64,000 nt of DNA from contig NZ_CP166991.1 of NCBI RefSeq assembly GCF_046197875.1, positions 682,001 to 746,000 on the forward strand, written 5' to 3'. Source of the DNA: Methanobrevibacter_A acididurans. Its GTDB lineage: Archaea; Methanobacteriota; Methanobacteria; Methanobacteriales; Methanobacteriaceae. Positions 27,937 to 41,437 of this stretch are shown here, piece after piece. Both the position numbers and the translations under genes were made by a program. Position 1 is the stretch's first letter; the number at the start of each line of letters is the position of its first letter. The notes below the pieces were generated by a model. That model was not told the origin of the DNA, searched no databases, and worked only from the letters and a program-made list of their open reading frames with translations.

Positions 27937-29916
27937 ATGACTATAAAAATTAAGAAAATATTAATCCTACTATTATTTATTTGTATTTTATGTAATTTAA
28001 CTACTATTTCTGCTGAAAACATTACAAATATTAGTTCAAATCAGGTGGATGGTGTTAATCAATCATTTAATGATTTAAATCAAACTGTAAGTAGGGATAA
28101 TTATACTGTAAATTTGAAAAATAATTATACTTATCAATTGAATAATGATTCTAATTTGTATCAGGGTATAATTTTAAATGGTATTCATCAAATTATTGGT
28201 GAAAATTGTCGAATAGATGCTAACAATGAGGGTAAATTGATTTTTAATGTTAGTACTGGTAGTAATATTATATTTAATAATTTAACTTTTAAAAATTGTG
28301 AAAATGCTGTGTATGTTTCTTCTAATTCTAATGTAATGTTTATTAATTTTGAATTTATAGGTAATCATGCAAATGATTATGGTGGTGGTGTTTATTTAGA
28401 CAATACTTCACCAGGTAATTTCATAAATTTTATTAATTGTAGTTTTATTAATAATTCTGCAAAAAATAAAGGTGGGGGAATATATACTCTTAATACTAAT
28501 CTTAAGATTATAAATTGTAATTTCACAAGTAATAAGGCTGGTGAAGCTGGTGGGGCATTATTTACTAATTTAGCAAATGTTGAAATCATTAACTCTAATT
28601 TTATTAATAATACTGCAGTTTCTGGTGGTGGAATAAATATTATTAGTGGTGAAATAATTAATTCTAGTTTCACAGGTAATTATGCAGAAACTTTAGGTGG
28701 AGCTATTTATGCTGTTGATAAATTAAATGTTAAAAATACAAGTTTCACATCTAATAAAGCTTTATTTTCTAGTGGTGCGATTTATAATACAATTAAAGTG
28801 GATTGTGAATTTTCAAGTTTTATTAATAATACTGGATCTGTTTATGCTCTTAAAACATGTACTTTAAATGGAAATGTATTTTTAAATAATAATTTAGAAA
28901 ATCAGTATACTATTTATGTTAATTCTAAAGATGATTTAAATGCTAATTATAATTGGTGGGGTAATAATCAGGCTTTCAATAATTCTACTTTAATAAGTTT
29001 AAATCCATCTAACCCTATAAATCAGGGTAAGTCTTCTTTCACTCCAGATAATTGGATTATATTATCCTTAAAGAATGTGGATTATAATTTAGTATTAAGT
29101 TTAAATACTGTATATGATAATTTGAATAATTCTTATTTTTCTCTTCCAGAAAATATTAAACTGCCTTTTAGGCAAGCTTTCTTTATTACAAATAATGGTA
29201 AGGTAGATCCAGAGAATTTTAGTTTTATGAAAGAATTTACAAGTAAATATTTACCTAATGAAACTGTGACTAATAATACTTTTATAAAAGTTTTTGTGGA
29301 TAATCAAACATTAAGTTTAAATTTTAACCCTAGAACTTTAACTATTAATAACTACACTGCAGTTTATGGTGTGATTGGAAATCTTACAGGAAAACTTTTA
29401 AGTACTGATGGTAGTCCTATTATTGGTCAGCATATTAGTTTGAATCTTACTAATCCATGTACTGGTTTGAGTAAGGTTTATTTTGTTAGTACTGATGTTA
29501 ATGGTGAGTATCACTTAGAAATTAATCTTTATCCTGGATTATACACTGGTTTTGCAAGTTATGATAATTTAAGTACTTCAATTGTAAGTATTTTTATTAT
29601 AGATCCAAGTCTTAATCTTAACAGTACTATTTTGACTGATAATAAATTCCAAGAAATTTATGGTGCTGGGGCTAATTTCACTGGTAAACTTTTAAATTCT
29701 AGTGGTAGTCCTATTATTGGTCAGCATGTTAGTTTGAATCTTACTAATCCGTGTACTGGTTTGAGTAAGGTTTATTTTGTTAGTACTGATGTTAATGGTG
29801 AGTATCACTTAGAAATTAATCTTTATCCTGGAGAGTATAAAGTTTTTTGTACTTATGAGGGTACTAGTCAGTATGAATCATCTAATGTTTCTAATACTAT
29901 TAGTGTTAGTGTTTAA
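27937..29916 (+). CDS. Adhesin-like protein with beta-helix and tandem C-terminal domains
   Basis: 659 residues. A signal peptide (KKILILLLFICILCNLTTISAE) is followed by a short spacer. A right-handed beta-helix region (~80-350) has repeated NNSA..GGGIY and SNKAGEAGGAL turns, ending in the NYNWWGNN capping motif common to this family. After a linker come two near-identical domains (about 475-560 and 570-655) with the pattern GKLL..GSPIIGQH.SLNLTNP and STDVNGEYHLEINLYPG. There is no C-terminal membrane helix, so the tandem domains may anchor the protein to the wall. The ribosome binding site is GAGGAGT. The likely role is surface binding; the ligand is unknown. Confidence 0.87.
   Translation: MTIKIKKILILLLFICILCNLTTISAENITNISSNQVDGVNQSFNDLNQTVSRDNYTVNLKNNYTYQLNNDSNLYQGIILNGIHQIIGENCRIDANNEGKLIFNVSTGSNIIFNNLTFKNCENAVYVSSNSNVMFINFEFIGNHANDYGGGVYLDNTSPGNFINFINCSFINNSAKNKGGGIYTLNTNLKIINCNFTSNKAGEAGGALFTNLANVEIINSNFINNTAVSGGGINIISGEIINSSFTGNYAETLGGAIYAVDKLNVKNTSFTSNKALFSSGAIYNTIKVDCEFSSFINNTGSVYALKTCTLNGNVFLNNNLENQYTIYVNSKDDLNANYNWWGNNQAFNNSTLISLNPSNPINQGKSSFTPDNWIILSLKNVDYNLVLSLNTVYDNLNNSYFSLPENIKLPFRQAFFITNNGKVDPENFSFMKEFTSKYLPNETVTNNTFIKVFVDNQTLSLNFNPRTLTINNYTAVYGVIGNLTGKLLSTDGSPIIGQHISLNLTNPCTGLSKVYFVSTDVNGEYHLEINLYPGLYTGFASYDNLSTSIVSIFIIDPSLNLNSTILTDNKFQEIYGAGANFTGKLLNSSGSPIIGQHVSLNLTNPCTGLSKVYFVSTDVNGEYHLEINLYPGEYKVFCTYEGTSQYESSNVSNTISVSV
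29410..29832 (+). repeat. 129-bp direct repeat inside the adhesin gene
   Basis: 29410-29538 and 29704-29832 match at 127 of 129 positions by my reading, far closer than functional constraint on protein alone would keep, because synonymous positions are conserved too. Recent duplication or gene conversion between the two C-terminal domains is the simplest explanation. Confidence 0.85.
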
Positions 29917-30240
29917 TTTCATTTTTTTAGGATTTTCCCCTAATTAATCTATTTTTCTTTTATTTTTCATCACATCTAAATTAAAATCTCATTTAATTAA
30001 AATGGTAGTTAAACTATTATTATTTATTTTAATTTAGGGTTAAATTAATAAAATTAGTTGTATGCTATTTTTTCTAGTTAAAGTTTATACTTAATTAGCA
30101 TCTACCTATTAAATATCTTAAGTTTTATTAAAATTAATAAAAATACCTAAATTTATATCTAAAGTTTAATTTAGAAAAAAATGTTTTATATTAAAAAAAG
30201 ACTTAGTAAAATTAGTTAAATTGTATTATTAAAAAGTATT

Positions 30241-30326
30241 GAATAGCATGTGCTTTAAAAAAAGGTTTAAAATATTTTTTAAAAACATATGTTAAAGGGG
30301 GTGATATGTGTTAACACATGCTATTC
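30241..30326. repeat. 12-bp inverted repeat enclosing a strong SD-like motif
   Basis: GAATAGCATGTG (30241-30252) and CACATGCTATTC (30315-30326) are exact reverse complements 62 bases apart. Between them lies AAAGGGGGTGAT, a near-ideal match to the 16S 3' end, followed at once by ATG TGT TAA. The right arm overlaps a second palindrome, ATGTGTTAACACAT (30306-30319). No longer ORF follows. It may be a small RNA with alternative pairings, or the remnant of a lost gene. Confidence 0.5.
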
Positions 30327-30577
30327 TAGTTAATCTATAAATATTTTATAGTATATAAAGGTATTTATTTTCATCATGAATTAGTTCTAAACTTTTTGTT
30401 TTTGGATTTAAACCTTTATAGCTCTTTTAGAAAAACTTGATTTATTCGCAAATTAACTAACTATCACTTTTTTTTATGAAAATAAATAAAAACAAAAATT
30501 CAAAAAAAATCTAAATTATTAGCACCTAAAATCTTAATATTTTTATAATTAAATATTTCAAAATCATGAAAAAATAG

Positions 30578-30669
30578 AGTAGGTGTGGAAAAAAAGAGAG
30601 CACACCCCATTATTTAGTAAATACTAATATTTACTAAAAATTTTTTCTCTCTTTTTATTAAATCCTACT
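30578..30669. ncRNA. Candidate structured RNA: three nested stems
   Basis: Three exact complementary pairs are nested: AGTAGG 30578-30583 with CCTACT 30664-30669; AAAAAGAGAG 30591-30600 with CTCTCTTTTT 30647-30656; TTTAGTAAATA 30613-30623 with TATTTACTAAA 30628-30638 around a 4-base loop. In addition GGTGTG (30582-30587) can pair with CACACC (30601-30606), which would compete with the outer two stems. Such a switch-like arrangement is unexpected in plain intergenic DNA. The strand is unknown and no promoter was identified; a protein-free cruciform remains possible. Confidence 0.4.
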
Positions 30670-30960
30670 TTAACATATGTTTTTCTTATTTTTCAGGCTT
30701 AATTTACTTATATTTTTTTTTAAGAGTCCTAAAAAAAATTTACATATAAACAGGCACCTGGTAATAATGAATATGGTCTTTTATTTATATATATTTTTTC
30801 TAAAAAAAAATTTTATGAATCCCTATTTTTAAATAATCTAAAAATCAGTATTGTTCCATAATATATGAACAAATAATAGGTGAATTTAAATATTAACACT
30901 CAATAGATTAACTATTATAAATTAAATATTTTTTAAAAGAATAAAAGGGGTTGCTAGGAC

Positions 30961-31554
30961 TTGTCAAAGATTTGTCCAAAATGTAGTCAAGAATATGAAA
31001 ATAAAATGGAATACTGTACAGAATGTGGATGTAAACTATCACAAGCTAAGAAAATACCACCGATCCTTTTTTGTCCTAAATGTGGAGGGAAATTAAGAAA
31101 AGGTGCAATTTATTGTGAAAAATGTGGAAGTCAAATAGAAAAGATAAACTCAAAACAGGAAGTTAAAGTAGAAAATTCAGATGAAAACTATAAAAAATAT
31201 TATCCAATTCTCATAGGATTAATAATAAATAGTATAATAGGTTTAGTTTCACAAAACATTTATCCCGTAATAATTGGGGCTTTAATCCTTGGATATTTAA
31301 GTATTAATAATAACTTAGTTGACTTATTAATTTACAGTTTAATTCTTTCAATTTTATCATTAGTAATTATAGATTATAATCTTCTTATGAATTTTTTAAG
31401 TTCAATGCCTGCTACAATGTATTTTATCTACCTCCAATTTTTAACAGATTTAGCTTATTCAGTAGTATTAAGTGTTGTTTTTAGTTTTATTGGATTTAAA
31501 TTAAAAGAAATTTTCCCAGAACTTCATAATAAAATAATTAATATGGGGGCTTAA
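30961..31554 (+). CDS. Double zinc-ribbon membrane protein
   Basis: 197 residues. Two zinc ribbons at the N-terminus: CPKCSQEY...YCTECGCKL (~4-26) and CPKCGGKLRKGAIYCEKCG (~38-58). A charged linker then leads to about four transmembrane helices (75-190). The start is TTG 30961 with AGGGG and AGGAC upstream. Proteins with such zinc-ribbon plus membrane layouts are frequent in Methanobacteriales and have no defined role; the ribbon faces the cytoplasm by inference. The next gene, four bases downstream, also begins with a zinc ribbon, so the two likely form one transcript and perhaps a complex. Confidence 0.8.
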   Translation: MSKICPKCSQEYENKMEYCTECGCKLSQAKKIPPILFCPKCGGKLRKGAIYCEKCGSQIEKINSKQEVKVENSDENYKKYYPILIGLIINSIIGLVSQNIYPVIIGALILGYLSINNNLVDLLIYSLILSILSLVIIDYNLLMNFLSSMPATMYFIYLQFLTDLAYSVVLSVVFSFIGFKLKEIFPELHNKIINMGA

Positions 31555-31558
31555 TTTT

Positions 31559-32194
31559 TTGAAACTTTATTGTCCAAATTGTGGAGAAGAAATACCAAAG
31601 AAGGATAAATTTTGTAAATATTGTGGAAAACCTTTAGAAAATCTTGAATCAGAAAAGAACTTAAGTTTTAAAGGATTAACTACTAAGTATCATTCATTAA
31701 ATCCAAATGATAAATTACGTTTAAAAAATTTAAGCATTATTTTAATTATTGTTGTAATAGTTTTAGCTAGTATGGGTGCAATTATTTATTATACTGCATT
31801 AAATCAAACAGTTGATTTAGGATCTGAAGGGAAATTTAATTTACCTTTTGGTTATGAAGTTGATGAAGAAAATAGTAATAATGATATGCTCTTAATGAAT
31901 AATTTTAGAGAGTTAACTTCTATAGGAATAATACCTGGTGTGGATAATCAGCAAGATTATCAAGCTATTACTGGGTATCTTTTAGTAGGTCAAAGAAATG
32001 TTTATATTAATGGTTTAAGTGTAACTGAAGAGCATTATAGTGCTCCTTTGAGTTTTTATAAAGATCAATATAAGTATTATGTTGTTAAAGAGGGTAAACA
32101 ATTAACTATAACTGCTTTAATGTCTAATGATTTGGATTGGAGTGTTCAAAAATCTGATAATCCTGTAAATATTATAATATCCACACTTCATTAA
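31559..32194 (+). CDS. Zinc-ribbon protein with one membrane helix and an exported domain
   Basis: 211 residues. The zinc ribbon YCPNCGEEIPKKDKFCKYCG lies at residues ~4-23, then a linker, one transmembrane helix (~58-80, LSIILIIVVIVLASMGAIIYY) and an exported domain of about 130 residues beginning VDLGSEGKFNLPFGY. The exported domain recalls those of the proteins at 59281 and 62253 in layout. TTG 31559 follows the upstream stop by only four bases. Function unknown; an inside ribbon joined to an outside domain suggests a transmembrane sensor or scaffold, as inference. Confidence 0.78.
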   Translation: MKLYCPNCGEEIPKKDKFCKYCGKPLENLESEKNLSFKGLTTKYHSLNPNDKLRLKNLSIILIIVVIVLASMGAIIYYTALNQTVDLGSEGKFNLPFGYEVDEENSNNDMLLMNNFRELTSIGIIPGVDNQQDYQAITGYLLVGQRNVYINGLSVTEEHYSAPLSFYKDQYKYYVVKEGKQLTITALMSNDLDWSVQKSDNPVNIIISTLH

Positions 32195-32508
32195 GTTTTT
32201 AATTAAATTTCACTTTTTTTAATTTTTTTTGTAAGGTTTTATATAGTATATTATCTAAAATGTCCTTCTAAACTTTAAAAATTTTTTTCTAATTTTTTAT
32301 TCTTTTACAATTTCATATGAATATATAATAAAATAAAACTTAAACTTTTTTTATTTTATCTTAATAATTATTAATAGGATGTTTTATATAAGTTAAAGAT
32401 ATAATTTTAATTAATAAATAATTTTTAATAATTATTAAGTAAAATTTTAAATTTACATATAAAGCAAGTAATGAAAATATAAAAAAAAGTGTTTTTTGTG
32501 ATTTTAAT
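32195..32508. other. Intergenic region, nothing recognised
   Basis: About 310 bases of A/T runs between the zinc-ribbon protein and the unknown gene at 32509. No hairpin longer than a few base pairs, no RNA gene and no coding ORF were seen. GAAAATATAAAAAAAAGTG immediately before 32509 offers no clear ribosome binding site. Confidence 0.5.
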
Positions 32509-32982
32509 ATGATAGTTAAAAATTTAGATTGTCTATCTATACCTAAAGAATTAAAGAAAGTTGAAATTGAAATCTATGAGGATTTTTATATTTACTTAAT
32601 CCAAATAGATGGTTTTGGCTATGCATTACATAGTAATAAAGGAGATAATCGTTCTAATTTATATGTGTTAAAAACTGATTTTTTACCATCTGATTATGTC
32701 TTAGATGAAAATTATGATGAAAAAAAACAATTTATTATTATTGTAAAAAGATTATTATTTAATTTATATGAAAATTTAAAGATTAAAGAATCTAAGAAGA
32801 TGCAAGAAGAATATGTATTTATTCATTTAATGGATTTATTAGAAACAGGTCAATATGAAATTATAACTAAAGATTATGATTTATATAGTTTAATTGAAGA
32901 AGGAGTTATTAAACTAGTTATTGATACTTTAAAAAATGAAGTTAATGATTTAAAGACAATAGTTAATAATCAAGATTCTTAA
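32509..32982 (+). CDS. Protein of unknown function
   Basis: 157 residues, acidic and soluble, with no signal peptide or membrane helix. The first half looks beta-rich (KKVEIEIYEDFYIYLIQIDGFG) and the second half helical, ending in a probable coiled coil (VIDTLKNEVNDLKTIVNN). I recognise no family. It stands alone immediately upstream of the rRNA operon leader. The length, unbroken frame and ordinary composition support a real gene. Confidence 0.6.
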   Translation: MIVKNLDCLSIPKELKKVEIEIYEDFYIYLIQIDGFGYALHSNKGDNRSNLYVLKTDFLPSDYVLDENYDEKKQFIIIVKRLLFNLYENLKIKESKKMQEEYVFIHLMDLLETGQYEIITKDYDLYSLIEEGVIKLVIDTLKNEVNDLKTIVNNQDS

Positions 32983-33629
32983 AATAATTTATTTTAATTT
33001 AATTGAAATAAATATTATAAATTTTTTTATCACTTTATTAAGGTTTTTTTCTAAATATATTAAAACTATTTTTTATTCTCTAATTTTTTATGAGAATTTG
33101 ATTAATTAGTATTATAGATTCTATTTTTATGAAAATTATTTTTGATTTAAACATTTATATTTTAATTATTTTTCTTTAAGATAGTTTTTATGTTGAAAAC
33201 TTTTATATTATTTAAGTTATTGTGAAAATATTAGTTTTTGCAAATATTTTTATTAGATTTTATCTTTGTTGTAACTTTCCTTATAGGTTGTGCCATGTGT
33301 TTATGGCGTTAGTCTTAATTTTATGTATTTTTACAATTAATTTTGATGACTGCTTTTCGCATGTGCTAAATTTATTATATTTATAAAATTGTATTAAATC
33401 AATTATTTGATTTATTATAATGTTCGTGAGAATCTAATATTAATTATTATGATTTGATGTTGGTTTTGTAGATGTGGTGATATTTGATTGTTATGTCTGA
33501 TATGTAAGATGTAATGAATCTGTATTTTATGTGTATTACTCTGTCTATTTTTTTATGTGTACTTCTTAACGTGACTATTATGTTATAACGTATTTAGTTT
33601 ACTACAATAATTTTTTTGTATTTTCTGTC
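32983..33629. promoter_or_regulatory. rRNA operon promoter and leader region
   Basis: About 650 bases without a gene, noticeably richer in G+T than other spacers, ending at the 16S 5' end. A 7-bp dyad AAATCAA/TTGATTT is at 33396-33413. TGTCTGAT at 33494-33501 is complementary to ATCAGACA at 35239-35246 beyond the 16S 3' end, and sequences inside each arm (ATATGTAAGATGTAATGAATC and the region 35207-35238) also pair imperfectly. This is the probable long 16S processing stem of the precursor. The exact promoter was not resolved. Confidence 0.6.
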
Positions 33630-35365
<1,736 letters not shown>

Positions 35366-35673
35366 TTTTCAATATCATTAATAATGTAATACAAGATTGC
35401 ATTTAATACAATATTCATTCGTGCAGCATCTATTCGAATAATGGATAGGATGTGAAGAGATGATTAATATTTATTATTATGATTCTGTGCATTAGTAACC
35501 CTACTGGCACTAACTAACCAGATTATTATTTGTTTTAATAATTGTTATTTAATTTTAGTTAATGATTTATTTGAGCACATAGAATTGGTAAGTTTGCTAA
35601 TAATTTTAATATATAGATTTAGTTTTTTTGACTATGTCTTATGTTGTTTACTTAATATTTAATTTTGAATCAG
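35366..35673 (+). other. 16S-23S spacer, second part
   Basis: 308 bases between tRNA-Ala and 23S with no further tRNA. Its end, TTAATATTTAATTTTGAATC (35652-35671), is largely complementary to TCTGCAACAATTAACAATTAA (38674-38694) after the 23S gene, forming the likely 23S processing stem just outside the mature ends. The rest appears unstructured by eye. Confidence 0.6.
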
Positions 35674-38672
<2,999 letters not shown>

Positions 38673-38918
38673 TTCTGCAACAATTAACAATTAATATGTA
38701 TACACTTTTGATAGTACAAATTTTGAAGTCAATTTTATGGTGTTTTTTTCTATTTGAATCTTTTTAACGGATTTATGTAGTGATTGTTAGGATTGTAGTA
38801 ATTCTGGTTTGGTGTTTACAGTATAGGGTGAAAATGTATTTTGAATTTTATTTTTTATTGATTATCTTTTTATTATAATCAAAACTTTTTTTTAGTTTTG
38901 GTTTTTCATGTTAATTTA
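38673..38918 (+). other. 23S-5S spacer
   Basis: About 245 AT-rich bases. The first ~22 bases form the right arm of the 23S processing stem. No tRNA-Cys or other RNA gene is present here. Confidence 0.55.
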
Positions 38919-39042
38919 GGCTTGGCGGCCATAGCATGGGGGCTACACCTGTTCTCGTTTCGATCACAGAAGTAAAGTCTTTTTGCGTTTTGTTTGTGTA
39001 CTATGGATTCAGCTCTATGGGAATTTCATTTCGCTGCCAGCC
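38919..39042 (+). rRNA. 5S ribosomal RNA
   Basis: The terminal helix pairs GGCTTGGCGGC with GCTGCCAGCC, allowing a one-base bulge. The internal sequence GCGGCCATAGC, followed by CACCTGTTCTCGTTTCGATCACAG (in part), matches the conserved archaeal 5S pattern. At 124 nt it has a normal length. It closes the 16S-tRNA-23S-5S operon, and a T run follows at once. Confidence 0.92.
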
Positions 39043-39050
39043 TTTTTTAT
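39043..39050 (+). terminator. Poly-T terminator of the rRNA operon
   Basis: TTTTTTAT follows the last base pair of the 5S terminal helix directly. Oligo-T tracts terminate transcription in archaea, so this is the expected operon end. Confidence 0.55.
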
Positions 39051-39297
39051 ACAAAAATTCTTATTCTTACTAAATGTTACTTTAACTTATTTTTATATTC
39101 TTTAAAACATTATATCAAATATTTTTTTTCAAATTAAATAGTTTTATTACTTAGAAAATTTTAGATAATAATTCAAACTATTCAATCTTTCTGAATTAAA
39201 TAGTAAAATGTATATAATAAGTATTCAATATTATCAATTACTAAAAAGAATATATTCAAGTTTTCTTTTTAAAATTATATTTTAGGAGTAATTTAAA

Positions 39298-41270
39298 ATG
39301 AAAAATTTAAAAAAATCAATACTAATACTCTTAACGTTTTCCATAATATGTATTATGGGAATCAGTTGTGTATCTGCAACTGACAATGTAGATCCAACTA
39401 ATAGTGATGATACAAGTATTGTAAATAATAATTCACAGAATTCTGTGAATTTAGAAACCTCAAATAATCTTGAGGATGAAGATTCTTCACAGGGCTTATT
39501 AACTATTCCCAATGAAGTAAATACTAATAATTATGAACCTAATAATAATATTTTAAGTGAAAATGAAAAACCTATTATTGCAGTAGAAGCAAATTCTAAA
39601 GCAAATTCATATATAGATATGGACTTTGAGAATTCTAATAATACATTAGAATTTGACTTATCAAGTAATGATATTGATTTACCTAATCAAATCATCACTG
39701 GGGATATTAATGGCACATCTTTTAGTCTTACAACTAATTATGAAGGAGAAGCTTATAAAACTTTAACTAATTATGCACCTGGTAATTATATAGTATCCTA
39801 TTCTTATTCTGGTAATGATTCTATTAATGGATTTTCAGGATCTAAAGCTATTACAATTACAGATAATACTAAACTCAAAACAGAATTGGATATGGATTTT
39901 GATGATGATACTAATATTTTAGAGTTTGAATTGAAGAGTAATGATCTTGCTTTAGCTAATCAGGTTATTAATGTAGGTATTAATGGTACTAGTTTTACTG
40001 TTACTACTGATATTAATGGTAAGGCTTATGACTTTATCTAATTACACTCCTGGTTATTATACTGTAACTTATTCTTATCCTGGTACAGATAAAGTTAATG
40101 GAGTAAATAGGACTGAGCTTATTATAATCACTAATTCTGCTGGTAAAAATAGTACAGAATTGGATATGGATTTTGATGATGATACTAATATTTTAGAGTT
40201 TGATTTATCTATTAATGATTATCCTTTAGCTAATCAGGTTATTAATGTAGGTATTAATGGTACTAGTTTTACTGTAACTACTAATGTTAATGGTAAGGCT
40301 TATGACTTTATCTAATTACACTCCAGGCCAATATACTGTAAATTATTCTTATCTTGGCACTGATAAAGTCAGTGGAATTAATAAAACTGGAACTATTATA
40401 ATATCTAATTCTAGTAAGTTAGTAACTGATTTAGATATGGATTTTGATGATGATACTAATATTTTAGAGTTTGATTTAAATTCTAATAATAAAGCATTAG
40501 CAAATAAAACCATTCAAGTTAATATTAATGGTACTAATTTCACCCTTACTACTAATGTTAATGGTAAGGCTTATATGACTTTATCTAATTACACTCCAGG
40601 TCAATATATTGTGAAATATTATTTTGAAGGAGATAAGACTTATAATCCAAGTAGTGGTATTGAAACTATAAGTATTACAAATGGTACTGGTTCTATTGGT
40701 GGATTATATGGTGAAAATCTCACAATGGTTTATGGATCACTAGAAAATTACACTGGAAAACTCATTGGAGATGACGGAAACCCTATAATAGGTCAACATG
40801 TTTCTATTAAACTTTCTAATAGTCAAGGTCAAAGCAAAATTTACTCTGCCACTACTGATGTTAAAGGTGAGTATCAATTAGAAATCAATCTTTATCCCGG
40901 AGAGTATACTGCTCTTGCAAGTTATGGTAAATATTCATGTCTTAACACTATAAGTGTGGTTAAAGATTCAAACACTACTAAAACTGTATTAAGTGCTAAT
41001 AAGTTTAAGGAACCTTATGGAGCTGGTCAAAACTTCACTGGAAAACTCTTAGATAATACTGGAAAACCTATTATTGGTCAACATATTGCTATTACTCTTT
41101 CTAATAGTCAAGGTCAAAGTAAACTTTATTGGGCTAGTACTGATTATAATGGTGAGTATCAATTAGAAATCAATTTATATTCCGGTGAGTATAAGGCACA
41201 ATGTAGTTTTGGAGGCAATTCTATATATTCAGAAAGTAATGATTCAACAAGTATAACAGTTACTAGTTAA
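39298..41270 (+). pseudogene. Adhesin-like gene broken by two identical 2-bp deletions
   Basis: Three overlapping frames (39298-40041, 39983-40315, 40284-41270) join into one protein of about 657 residues. A signal peptide (ILILLTFSIICIMGISCVSAT) leads to an Asn/Ser-rich spacer and then about four ~91-residue Ig-like repeats carrying LDMDFDDDTNILEF and YMTLSNYTPGQYTV. The intact repeat reads GCTTATATGACTTTA; the two preceding repeats read GCTTATGACTTTA (near 40025 and 40299), each losing two bases. The C-terminal pair of GKLL..G.PIIGQH / NGEYQLEINLYPGEY domains is intact. The ribosome binding site is TAGGAGT. It may be a true pseudogene or switchable by repair between repeats. Confidence 0.85.
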
Positions 41271-41437
41271 AATTTAAACCTTTATTTTTTCTTATTTTTT
41301 CTTATTCTTTTAATTGGAAATTTTAAATTATTTAGTTTTCTAAGCTAATCCATAAACTTATTATATAATAAATTTAATATTATATATTAATTAATTAGTA
41401 CTTTTGTGAATATTTTTATTTATTCTTTAAAGGGACA

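Larger units (their letters stand above)
29917..30960. other. 1-kb region without a protein gene
   Basis: No ORF on either strand looks coding. It contains two structured segments described separately (30241-30326 and 30578-30669), and a small imperfect TTGTTC...GAACAA dyad near 30852-30871. The last part leads to AGGGG-TTG-CTAGGAC, the ribosome binding region of the zinc-ribbon gene at 30961. Everything else is AT-rich. Confidence 0.6.

Noticed and set aside
39282..39512. Reverse-strand 76-codon ORF over the adhesin signal peptide
   Set aside because: The forward frame has a ribosome binding site and a clear signal peptide; the reverse frame has neither and overlaps it fully.
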